A DNA stretch of 64,000 bases. Source: Agapetus fuscipes (lineage: Eukaryota; Arthropoda; Insecta; Trichoptera; Glossosomatidae). Made by a program: the position numbers and the translations under genes. The stretch covers positions 20,595,297-20,659,296 of the forward strand of contig OX637338.1 in NCBI GenBank assembly GCA_951799405.1. The letters run 5' to 3'. The notes beneath the pieces are model-generated. The model saw only the letters and a program-made list of their open reading frames with translations. It did no database searches and had not been told where the DNA came from. Of this stretch, positions 55,357 through 64,000 are shown piece after piece; within the stretch, counting starts at the first letter, position 1; every line of letters starts with the position of its first letter.

Positions 55357-56528
55357 TTATTTTGTATTATTTTGTGTTGGTTTCCTGGTCAGCTGCTCGG
55401 TGACAAAGGGAGAGAGCTGTGTGTGTGTGAGGGAGAGGGGCGCGCTGTCCCCTGCAGCTGCAGCGGCCCCCGGGGCCCCCATGAGCTCAGGGTGCCGCTG
55501 CCAGAAGCTGTCATGTATCATGTCCTCACACACTTCCACCACCACTCTTCTCTTCTTGCTGGTCTTTGGATCAGTGACTTGTTTCCGGAGTAGGGTGGTT
55601 CCTTTCCTGAAGGCGACGGGCTCGTTGTTGTAGTTGATGTTGAACCTGCTGAAGAGCAGCTCGTTCTTGTCGGAGGACACAGTGCCGCACAGCTGCTGCT
55701 CCGCCTGCAACACAACAAGTTTCTGTCAGGAGGGGGGGGAGGTCCCAGGGCAGGGAGTAGAGTTCTACATGTCGCAGGACACAGCCTGCAACACAACAAT
55801 AGTTTGTCAGGAGGGGGGGAGGTCCCAGGGCAGGGAGTAGAGTTCTACATGTCGCAGGACACAGCCTGCAACACAACAATAGTTTGTCAGGAGGGGGGGA
55901 GGTCCCAGGGCAGGGAGTAGAGTTCTACATGTCGCAGGACACAGCCTGCAACACAACAATAGTTTGTCAGGAGGGGGGGAGGTCCCAGGGCGGGGGCGGC
56001 TCCTACCTGCTGTGGGGTCATGTCAGCGCGCTGCACCAGGTTCCAGAAAGCCGTGTTGTACAGATTGTTAACGTGCACGTCAGCTTGTCTCCAGCTCAAG
56101 TAGTCGCGCAGGCTGGAGTCCGTGGGGTACAGGACGGCGCGCGCGTCGAAACACGGCGGGTAGAGGAGCGGCTGCGCGGGGAAGAAGCGCGCCCAGTGGA
56201 ACACGTAGTGGGACGTGAAGAGACTGGCCACGTACGAGCCCAGCTTGCTGGCGCGGCGCCCGTGCGCGCTCGTCTCGCGCCGGAACACGAAGGAATACTC
56301 GTCGCTCTGACCGTACGCCAGCATCACGTCGCAGAACTCCTCCAGCACGCCGAGCGCCGCGCGCGACATGAGCGCGAGCGCGCGCGCGTCATTCGGCTTC
56401 TCGAACTTGTGCTTCTCCGCGAACTTGTGGAAAGCCTTCCCGTCTACGCGCACTGCGATCCAACAACCGGGCAACAACGAGTCCGACAGTTCGTAATTCT
56501 TCACATACTCAAATTTACTTTTAGCCAT
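55357..56528 (-). CDS. THG1: tRNA-His guanylyltransferase (THG1; 2 exons, complete)
   Basis: Exons on the minus strand 56528-56007 and 55704-55357; 289 residues from [12 protein letters not shown], against about 300 in relatives. It adds the extra 5' G (G-1) to tRNA-His by a reverse, 3'-5' polymerase reaction with two metal ions. Catalytic Asp29 ([10 protein letters not shown]) and Asp76-Glu77 ([11 protein letters not shown]) are present, as are [28 protein letters not shown] and [16 protein letters not shown]. The frame stays open upstream to an ATG at 56639 ([12 protein letters not shown]...), giving a 37-residue basic/hydroxylated leader that could be a mitochondrial signal; MAKSKFEYV aligns with the conserved start. 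The C-terminal tail after HPELMG is lineage-specific. The exon 2 acceptor is copied in an 80-bp tandem array. Confidence 0.95.
55705..55990 (-). repeat. 80-bp tandem duplication spanning the THG1 exon 2 acceptor
   Basis: On the minus strand each unit has a pyrimidine tract and TTGTTGTGTTGCAG followed by GC. The true exon starts at 55704; decoy exon starts would be 55785, 55865 and 55945. Decoys run into a TAG within seven codons (GTCCTGCGACATGTAG). Confidence 0.93.
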
Positions 56529-56639
56529 AGTTGCCAGGCGTGATAAACTAAGCCGCGGCGTGGACAGCAACAATTGTGTGAGTTGAGTAAACGAAGTATT
56601 TATCATTGATTGTAAATATTTTATCCTTGTTGTGTACAC

Positions 56640-57150
56640 ATAACCTTACTTTCAACGTCAGCCGTCAACCTGACATATAAACCACATATATAAACCTAAT
56701 ACGACGAAGCCACTCTATAGCTTTGCGGTAGGTACGTACTTCGAAACCCCCTTCCTCGTCTTTCTTGCTTCGCTGCCTCAACAAGTACCTTTTCGGACTT
56801 TGATCTTGTATGCATGTGTGCATAAACACGCGGCACGCGAGCACACCCACACCACTATATTCATATATTATTATCTGCCCTGATATTATTGATAAATAGT
56901 ATTACTATTGCTAAAGCTGTCAAAATAAAACGATTATATTTTACACAATACTTATTTATTCAAGAAAGATACAATCACAAAAATATACACTGGGTAAAGA
57001 AAAAAATAATAAATACCTAAACACAAATGATATGGCAAAAATAAACTAAGTAGGTAGGTAAACAATAAAAATAGGCACCTGTCAGAGAAGATAATATTGT
57101 CAAGGACACTGGCATTCTGTATCTGTATTTCTTGCAAAAGTTTTGGATCC
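56640..57150. other. Upstream of THG1, no gene
   Basis: A short minus-strand frame with YRKAIEWLRRIRFI resembles a decayed repeat-derived peptide. Otherwise AT-rich. Confidence 0.35.
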
Positions 57151-57154
57151 ATGA

Positions 57155-57590
57155 TTGTCCTCTGATGATGGTCTGAGGACCGGAAATGTTTATAATATGA
57201 AATCTATACACTTTACTTTCACTTTCTTCGGCTCATCAGCCTTTAAGGATCAGGGACTCCTGCACCACAATCCTCCAGGACTCTGCCTTGTGCTGCTTCC
57301 CTCCATGGTCCCCTCACTCCCAAAACTTCGGCGTCGGCTTCGAAGTTCTCTGCCCACCGCATCCTAGGACGTCCAAGTGGTCTAACGCCTGAGGGGGCAC
57401 CATCCAAGACAGTTCTGATGATCCTGGAGTCTTCTGCACGTGCTACATTTCCGGCCACTGGAGTCTTCTTGATTTCATTAATCTCTACACTCTCAAATAT
57501 AACAGTCAATTTCAAATACGCTTGACGTTTAAGGCGGTCGACAGGCGCCAAGCAGGCCGGTGCTAAGCACACTGCACAGTTCAACCATCA
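57155..57590 (-). mobile_element. Non-LTR retrotransposon C-terminal fragment
   Basis: The minus strand encodes GRPRMRWAENFEADAEVLGV followed by WREAAQGRVLEDCGAG and a stop, typical of the end of LINE polyproteins, plus a short 3' UTR. Confidence 0.65.
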
Positions 57591-57679
57591 TTAAATATAT
57601 ATTTATTAATCAGTTTTTTTTATAACAAAAACAGTAATTTAATAAATAATAAACAATTTTAAGTTTATTTACACTTAAA

Positions 57680-58640
57680 CTCTTTTTTTTTTTTAATACT
57701 TACTTACTTTCCGTGTCCGGAACACCATCATATGTGCAGCCCCCAGTACTCGGCCACACGAACTCCACTTCCGCTCGCCATCACCACGTCCTCAAGCGTG
57801 CACGTTGCTCCAATCAGGGGACAAGAAAAAAGATGTTCACTGTTTTGCACGGAGCCACACTCGCAGGTTTCTTCATCTCTGTAACCCCATTTTTTGAGGT
57901 TACTGTAGCAACGGGAGACACCTGTTCTGAGTCTATTGAGTGCCCTCCATGTTGTGAATGGTAGCTTGTGACCCACTGATATTTCCTCCGCCTGAGGGAG
58001 CAACGTGGGCTCGGTATTATCTCTCCATAGAGACAGCCTTCGGGCACCAGGGAAGCCAACCACCGGGGGCGTCGTCTCCAGGAAACTTCTTCTCGACTTG
58101 AGTCTGCATTGAGGTCGCACCTGAGACCCGAACATAGGATGTCGAGGGTCGGTGTGTTGTTTATTACGCTCAATCTCTGCCGCTACACTTCTTCTGATTT
58201 TAGAAATTGGAGCAATTCCCACTATTGGATAGATTTCTTTTATGGGGGTCGGTTTTAGGCAGCATTCGGCTGCAGATAAGCACAGCGCCAGGGACGAGGT
58301 TCTCAGGACGTGGGGTTGAGCTCCCCATTTAGTGTTAGTTAATTTCCTGATAATATTATTTCGGGAGCATACTTTTCCTTCGACCTCTTCACAGTGTCTC
58401 CGAAAGGTTAGAGAACGGTCTAAACGAACGCCCAAATACATAGGTGACTCACTGTGTTCCAACTCTTGCCCTTGCCACCATACTCTCAGTTTTCTTCCTG
58501 CTTCCTTATTTCTAAGATGGAAAGCGCAGACTTGAGTTTTAGCAGGATTTGGTCTCAGGTGGTTTAATTTATAGTAACTTGACAAGTCTTGAAGAGAGGC
58601 TGATAGACTTGTCAAGTTACTATAATTTTTTTTAATGAAT
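57680..58640 (-). mobile_element. Non-LTR retrotransposon fragment, internally deleted
   Basis: Frame on the minus strand covers the palm end and thumb (NHLRPNPAKTQVCAFHLRNK, YLGVRLDRSLTF), then jumps to a C-terminal CxC...H...C-type motif (CECGSVQNSEHLFSCP). About 100 residues expected between these parts appear deleted. The poly-A side is the T-run at 57682-57696. A 19-bp inverted repeat marks its 5' end. Confidence 0.75.
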
Positions 58641-58689
58641 AACAGTAGGTTAATATAAATCATTATTTATATTTTATTCACGCTCATTC

Positions 58690-59152
58690 TGATTTCAGTT
58701 AAAAACCACCTCTTCTCCTTCCTCCTTACTCCTCCCCGGTGTGCCCAAGTATGTCCACATCCAAGATGGATTCCAATATGGCCACCGAAACAGGGTAACC
58801 AGTAGCAAATTACTAGTTAACGGGGTCCTAATACGTAGTATCTATGTAGAAGCCTACACAGATTAAAATGAGCGTGAAAAAAATCAGAACTATGACCTCC
58901 ATTTGGTACTAGCGTCACTTTTGATAGTTCAAGGCACAGGGTCAAAGTAAAAATGTAACAAGTAATGTTGGGGAAAGAAATTGTTCTAAATTTCAGCACC
59001 TCAAAGGGCCCTTTACGTTATAACAGCGCCCTTATTTAGCTGCCTGCTAAATTCATTTAACTCCGTGTACTCCTATGCGACGTCGGGATTGTCAAGTTGA
59101 CAGGTGTGAGCAGGGTTTCGAAGTTTCGAACCACCAGCAAAAGTTGAGTAAA
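58690..59152 (+). promoter_or_regulatory. Region upstream of WWOX
   Basis: No repeat seen. Probably contains the WWOX promoter and 5' UTR (GTGTGAGCAGGGTTTCGAAG just before the start codon). No core element assigned. Confidence 0.35.
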
Positions 59153-62100
59153 ATGCCGATTGTAATTGCGGACTCCGATAGTGAGGATGAGTTGCCGCCA
59201 GGCTGGGAAGAGAGGGCCACACAAGATGGATGCGTTTATTTTGTCAAGTGCGTTCCAATCTAATCTAATCTAAGTTGCAAAGATATGTTACATTGGAGAT
59301 TCACATTACATGCATTCTCACGCACGTACAAGTTCATGCTTGCACATGCCGCATGTGAACCTACAACATAAAAACCAAATCTCAAATGGACATACACCCT
59401 GCAACTCTTGCCGTCCTTCCCTGAGACAGGGGTGACATTTGCAAAGTGAACCATTTTTAGAGCATGGGTGGTCAGCCGCATACCAACCTATAAGTCAAGG
59501 AACATACGACAAATAACATTTTTAAAATCAATAAATAATAATATCTATGGACATCAAAACTAAAACAGAAATCAAATTCCAATTTAATAAACCCTAGCCG
59601 CCAACATTACAGATCAACCGCCATTTTTTTCATTTCCTCCAGTCATTATCTTTTTCATACAGGCTCTTCTTTTATTATGACTGGATATTCCATTCATTTG
59701 CAATTTTGGTCCATCCATACCTTTCTCGGTCTTGCTCAACCACGACATCCATCTATTATTGCAACGTATACTTTCTTTGTCAGTCTTTCCTCATTCATTC
59801 TTTCCATATGCCCAAACCATGTTAACAAACTTCTTTTAATCTTCACTTTCACACTTTCTCTTGCACCACATTCTTCTCTTACAAAATCATTCCTCCCCTA
59901 TCACTGTTTATTCCCAATCATACTTCTTAGAAAGTCCATTTCAACAGTATGGACCTTACTAATATCATTTTCATTCACTGTCCAGGCTTCACTTCCATAC
60001 ATCAAGGTGGGTAAAAGTATGCCACTGTGTACCGCCAATCGAGCATTTTTAGATACCTATGTTTTGATTTTTGGCAATACAAGCTGTGGCACCCAGTACG
60101 CTATATATAATCTAAGTTGCAAGGATATATTCATTTAAAGCTCTCAGATGTATGCCCACAACACAACACGTGTAGTTCGCGCTTACAAATGCTGAATGCG
60201 TACTTACAAATAAAATCCAAACCTCAAATGAATATAAGCCCCACAACTTTTGCCGACCTTCCCTGAAACAGGGGTGACATTGGCAAAGTGAACAATTTTT
60301 TACAGTATGGGTGGTCAGCCTCATACCAACCTATAAGTCAAGGAATACCACCGCAAGGAATACGCACCGCTAAGTAATACCCACTTTGTGTACCTGTAAC
60401 TCTGTTGCCATTCTGCTAGGGGTGGCCAGAGCCTCTGCAGAGCTGTCTCCATTTTTTCCTATCCTGACATACCTCTTTCAATTCATTCATATCCATCACC
60501 TTTTTCATGCATTTTCTTCTTTTACGCTCACTTTGTATATCCCATTCTTTCACAATCTCCTCAATCTGATCACGTTAGAAGCTCTAAATATCTCATTGGC
60601 TTCATGAGATGAGTTGCTCTTATCCGGCAAGAACAGAATGTTACTTTAGTCGCCAATTGTGTTCCAGCCACAGCACCAAGGCCACTCAGTGGACGCATCC
60701 TCGGACGGGCAAGAAGAAGGTAGTTTCCGAGGAGCTCCCTTATGGCTGGGAGAAGCGCGTGGACGCGCCGAGCGGGAGGCCCGTGTTTGTGGACAGAGAC
60801 AATGACAGAACAACTTTCATAGATCCTCGGCTGGCGTTTGCCACGGAAGAGAAGAGCCACGGAGACAAGTTCAGGCAGAGATTTGATGCATCCAGCACAG
60901 CCTACCAGGTCAGCCACTCCCTGGAGGGTTATTGTGTATTGTCATTGGAGAAGTTCTGCTTCTGACCCTGATGACTCATTAATATTTCCTTAAATTGATA
61001 AAACAACAAGAGCACCCTGTCCTGTGAGTTTACCATGCATATTTCCACCATTGCTAAATCAGTTAATACTAAATAGACACCACTTCATGATCTTGTGGTA
61101 AACATTATTTACAAATATTTTGTAATTTATAATGAGGGAAATAAATTTTAGAATAAGTCATTTGAAAATTGCCTTTTTAAAGTACAAAAACAAATGCCTT
61201 ATTAAGTAATTTTCAAACTTGAAAAAAAATCAAATTGGCTATTTGAGAAATAACTTCCAGAGGAAAAAAAAATCCACTTAGTTGCTGCCTTTGCTTGGAT
61301 GGGAGGCATGCTGCAGGTAACCTGTGGGGTGATGTCTGATGTGTGTGCAGATCCTGCACGGCCGGGACCTCACTGGGAAGACAGCCCTCGTGACAGGAGC
61401 AGGGGGGGGCATTGGGCTGGAGACATGTCGGGCTCTAGCAGCTCATGGATGTCGTGTGCTGCTGGGGTGCCGCGGGGGCCCTCCCAGCCCCATCTGCGAG
61501 AGCCCCCGGGCGGAGCAGCGCTGTGAGGTTCTGCCCCTGGACTTGTGTAGTCTCACTAATGTCAGGCTGTTCTCTCAGAAGGTTCTGCAGCAAGTGGAGT
61601 GAGTATTGTATTGTACCTTTTCCATAAAATCCATTTTTTATGGATTGCTGATGATGTTGGCCATATTATATTTCTTTTTGTGTATTTTGTATGAGAGCTG
61701 TTGTTTTTCTAGTTTGAAAATATGTATAGCTTGACACCCTAGACTAGGGGTCGGCAACCTGCGGCTCACGAGCCACATGCGGCTCTTATGGTGTGAAGTT
61801 GCGGCTCTTTAGTTCCATACGCAAATATTAAAAATTATCAAAAAAAACACTTCCGATCGAAAACACACAAGAATCGTTCTAAATTGATTAATGAGGATTA
61901 GGCACCGATTCTATCTCTCAGCTACTTGTACTCGTTTTTCACTCACCGCCCCCCCTCCCTATCGACGCTATTTATTGTTGGCAAGAAAACATTTGTGGCT
62001 CTTTACACACTGTGAAATTTGTATATTGTAATTTTTGGCTCTTCCGACTCAAAAGGTTGCCAGCTCCTTCCCTTTGAGTCGGAAGTGCCAAAAATTACAA

Positions 62101-64000
62101 TTTACAAAGTACGCATCATTTGTACGCAACTTACACATGCCCATTTGAGGGCATGCATTTAATATGAACTTTAAATGTGAATACCTATATCTTTGCAACT
62201 AAGATTATAGATAGATAGAAGAAATAAAAAAGATTACTAGCAAAGGCTGTAAATATAGGCTTCTATGCTTGTATTGTTCTTTCAGTTCATCTTAATCCAC
62301 GCATTATTTTAAAAATGAAGGATGTGGTGATTCTGTAGGAGCTAGCGGGACTTCTTCTTGTGCGCAACGTTGAAGTTGTAGTGGAGCTTGTAGTGAGCAG
62401 TGCTCCCCACGATTGGGAACTCGGTGTGCCTGAATGTTTGCTGTTTGGTTTCCAGTTCCCCAGACATAGTGATGATGAATGTTTGTTGTTTGGTTTCCAG
62501 TTCTCTAGACATAGTGCTCATGAATGTTTGTTGTTTGGTTTCCAGTTCTCTAGACATAGTGATCATGAATGCGGGGGTGTTTGGGCTGGGCTTCCAGCTC
62601 ACTGAGGACGGCTATGAGACCACCTTCCAGGTGAACGTGTTGGCGCAGCTGTACCTGGCGCTGCTGCTGCTGCCCCGGCTGCGCCACGGGACACGACTCC
62701 TCTATGTCTCCTCGGAGTCCCACAGGTGAACAGGCGCTCCCTCCTTGTTGCAATGCTGACCAGCAGGCCATTGTGTAGTAACTGTAACCCTGTTGCCATT
62801 TTGCTACAGGTGGCCATAGCCTCTGCAGTTGTCTCAACTTCTTCCTGTCCTTACATACCTATTGAAAATATTTCATAACCACCACTTTTTTCATACATTC
62901 CCTTATTTTACATTGACTCTGTAGGAGTAAACCTCATTCTTTAACAATTTCTGATCATACCAAACTTTTTTCCGTTTTCTTTTCACATTTATTTATACAG
63001 GTAAGGGGGCCAGCCTTACGCCAACCACTTCAGTTCAAGTGGGGGTTTCCCAGCTTCCGAGAGGCCTGGTACTCATTTCTTGTGAAGGCCGAGTAAACCT
63101 TTCTGGCATATTATTTTGGGGTTTGAAATAAACACCAAAACGGGAAATCATTTCTGACACCCTCGGTGGGATTTGAACCCGAGCTCACAGCATGGAATGC
63201 AAGTACTCTACCAACTGAACTATTGACCGGTTTTTACCTCCAATAAAAAAAAATACAATTATGAATACAGTAGAGCCTCGTTAATCCGAACCCCTAAAAC
63301 ACAGGAGGGTTCAAAATAACGGGGTGTTTGGATTATAGTATGGGACAAATTCTATGGAGAAAATAAAAAAATGGGTGTTGACTGTGTTTTATTTATTTTA
63401 GCAATCTTTGATCATAATTCAAATGAAAAAAAATTAACAAATATTTTATAATTAATCTATAATCTATAGATTATCTATAGATTAATTATTAATTATTAAT
63501 TAATTAAATAAATACACTGTTTTAATTCACTTATTATTTTATTTTAAATATTTTATATTGTCCTACCTATTTCCTTCTGCATACTACTTAACAAAAAAAA
63601 TTAGCATTGACTTTTGATTAGATTTGGCAATTTTTTGGGAAACAACATCACTTCACAATCGCCACAGTAACAATGTGTCTTGACTTGACACGCCATTTTC
63701 GTCAGCCCATTGAATGCCGCCTCAGCATGGCTTATCATCTTAATTCCTGGGTCAGCTTCTTCTTCGTGATTAACTTGCCTGCGGCAACTACATTAGTTCC
63801 CGCGGGCTCATCTTCTGATAACCCAGTAGCATAATGTGAGGTGTGGCATCTGTCGGATGTCTCCTACAGCCACCTGACTCCCAGGACCAGGGTTATGTAG
63901 CTTGCAAATGTTGACATCCAGGGTGGCTATTGTGTGACGTTTGTTGTGCTGTGTCTAGGTTTGCAGATCTATCGCAGATGAGTGTGTCGGCAGAGTTGCT
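59153..64000 (+). CDS. Wwox: WW domain-containing oxidoreductase, N-terminal part (exons 1-5)
   Basis: Exons 59153-59247, 60668-60908, 61351-61598, 62546-62725 and 63959 to the window end; 268 residues before it runs off. Phases agree at all four introns. WW1 starts [20 protein letters not shown] and closes [10 protein letters not shown] across the exon 1/2 junction. WW2 is [20 protein letters not shown]...TTFIDPR, with F in place of the second Trp, as its human counterpart has Tyr. The short-chain dehydrogenase domain has the cofactor motif TGAGGGIG (exon 3), NAG (exon 4) and YVSSESHR. The YxxxK catalytic pair must lie to the right. WW domains bind PPxY partners; the protein acts as a tumour-suppressor-type SDR in animals. 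Oddities: an RTE copy begins within about 10 bp of the exon 1 donor, and the exon 4 acceptor exists in three 45-bp copies that stay in frame. Confidence 0.94.
59255..60105 (-). mobile_element. RTE-like retrotransposon, tail plus ORF end
   Basis: Tail 59255-59510 with (ATCTA)-type end, linker with the intact site AAATTCCAATTTAATAAACC, then a decayed ORF end extending to about 60060 (reverse of AAAGTCCATTTCAACAGTAT, TTCACTGTCCAGGCTTCACT). It is the empty-site partner of the piggyBac insertion at 481. Confidence 0.8.
60108..60600 (-). mobile_element. RTE tail and diverged ORF end (second subfamily)
   Basis: Tail 60108-60345, then a separate subfamily of the ORF end at 60400-60600 (on the plus strand TGCTAGGGGTGGCCAGAGCC, CATCACCTTTTTCATGCATT). 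Confidence 0.65.
61747..62060 (+). mobile_element. hAT-like MITE, uninterrupted copy
   Basis: TAGGGGTCGGCAACCTGCGG at the left and GACTCAAAAGGTTGCC at the right, with CATCGACGC-like interior (CTATCGACGCTATTTATTGT) shared with 2580-2605. Serves as reference for the split copy at 62-2947. In WWOX intron 3. Confidence 0.7.
62062..62110 (-). repeat. Inverted duplicate of the hAT-like MITE right end
   Basis: TTTGAGTCGGAAGTGCCAAA then AATTACAATTTACAAAG is the complement of 62018-62052, making a hairpin at the element's right side. Confidence 0.6.
62110..62215 (+). repeat. RTE 3'-tail end fragment
   Basis: Contains GAGGGCATGCATTTAATATG and CTTTGCAACTAAGATTATAG. Confidence 0.6.
62431..62570 (+). 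repeat. 45-bp tandem triplication spanning the WWOX exon 4 acceptor
   Basis: GTTTGGTTTCCAG occurs with AG ending at 62455, 62500 and 62545 (exact 45-bp period), each followed by TTC(T/C)C(T/C)AGACATAGTG. Reading on from the first or second acceptor stays in the WWOX frame without a stop. Confidence 0.95.
62775..62965 (-). mobile_element. RTE ORF C-terminal fragment (second subfamily)
   Basis: Plus-strand CTGTAACCCTGTTGCCATTT and AGCCTCTGCAGTTGTCTCAA match the subfamily at 60400-60600. Confidence 0.6.
62998..63232 (-). mobile_element. tRNA-derived SINE (family 2)
   Basis: Reverse copy. Body GTGAAGGCCGAGTAAACCTT, B-box complement GGGATTTGAACCCGAGC and head ending CTACCAACTGAACTATTGAC. The tail is missing. 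Confidence 0.8.
63268..63830 (-). mobile_element. Pogo/Tigger-like transposon remnant
   Basis: Left terminus CAGTAGAGCCTCGTTAATCC follows TA, as in Tigger/pogo elements. At 63600-63830 the minus strand carries a decayed frame with [18 protein letters not shown]..., like the C-terminus of pogo-type transposases. The right terminus was not found. Confidence 0.65.

Noticed and set aside
55884..56543. Plus-strand frame of 219 codons opposite THG1 exon 1
   Set aside because: Antisense shadow of THG1 plus the tandem repeat.

Overview
The window looks like a gene-dense, transposon-rich segment of an insect chromosome, most likely a moth or butterfly. Reasons: short GC-rich exons sit in AT-rich introns with GT-AG boundaries; proteins are insect-like throughout; an HRI-type eIF2alpha kinase is present (known from Lepidoptera, absent from Drosophila); and a Helitron carries motifs typical of lepidopteran Helitrons. 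No bacterial features, CRISPR array or intact tRNA/rRNA gene was seen. Species is not determinable from the sequence alone.

Seven protein-coding genes can be assembled exon by exon with consistent splice phases: CC2D1/lethal(2) giant discs (minus, 9 exons, C-terminal half outside the window); cytoplasmic dynein light intermediate chain (plus, 8 exons, complete); an HRI-like eIF2alpha kinase (plus, 3 exons, complete); adenosylhomocysteinase (minus, 4 exons, complete); V-ATPase V0 subunit d (plus, 4 exons, complete); tRNA-His guanylyltransferase THG1 (minus, 2 exons, complete); and WWOX (plus, first 5 exons, runs off the right end). CC2D1/DLIC and AHCY/V-ATPase d are divergent pairs with about 0.55 kb between start codons, so each pair probably shares a bidirectional promoter. 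The genes are unrelated housekeeping functions (endosome/ESCRT, dynein, translational stress control, methylation cycle, organelle acidification, tRNA maturation, SDR signalling); no pathway cluster is evident.

Layout: 1-7.2 kb is a nest of transposons. 7.3-13.7 kb is CC2D1, 14.3-26.7 kb DLIC (its fifth intron hosts a 2.8 kb Helitron), and 27-33.9 kb is intergenic with a hAT-type MITE, a 40-bp minisatellite, a long-TIR element and a CR1-like LINE. 33.9-38.2 kb is the HRI-like kinase, 38.3-41.5 kb holds SINEs and a piggyBac-like MITE, 41.5-44.7 kb is AHCY and 45.3-50.6 kb V-ATPase d. 50.6-55.3 kb has fold-back elements and a jockey-like LINE, 55.4-56.5 kb is THG1, 57-58.6 kb LINE fragments, and 59.2-64 kb WWOX.

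The most unusual signal is recurrent tandem duplication across splice junctions: DLIC exon 2 acceptor (4 copies), V-ATPase d exon 2 donor (3 copies), THG1 exon 2 acceptor (4 copies) and WWOX exon 4 acceptor (3 copies, 45-bp period, in frame with no stop). Several other introns hold minisatellites, and the V-ATPase intron array repeats the donor-like hexamer GTAAGT dozens of times. Two further results can be read directly from the window: a tRNA-derived SINE shares its 3' tail with the CR1-like LINE, and insertion histories (piggyBac-like, Helitron, RTE, hAT) can be proved from empty or uninterrupted sister copies present here.
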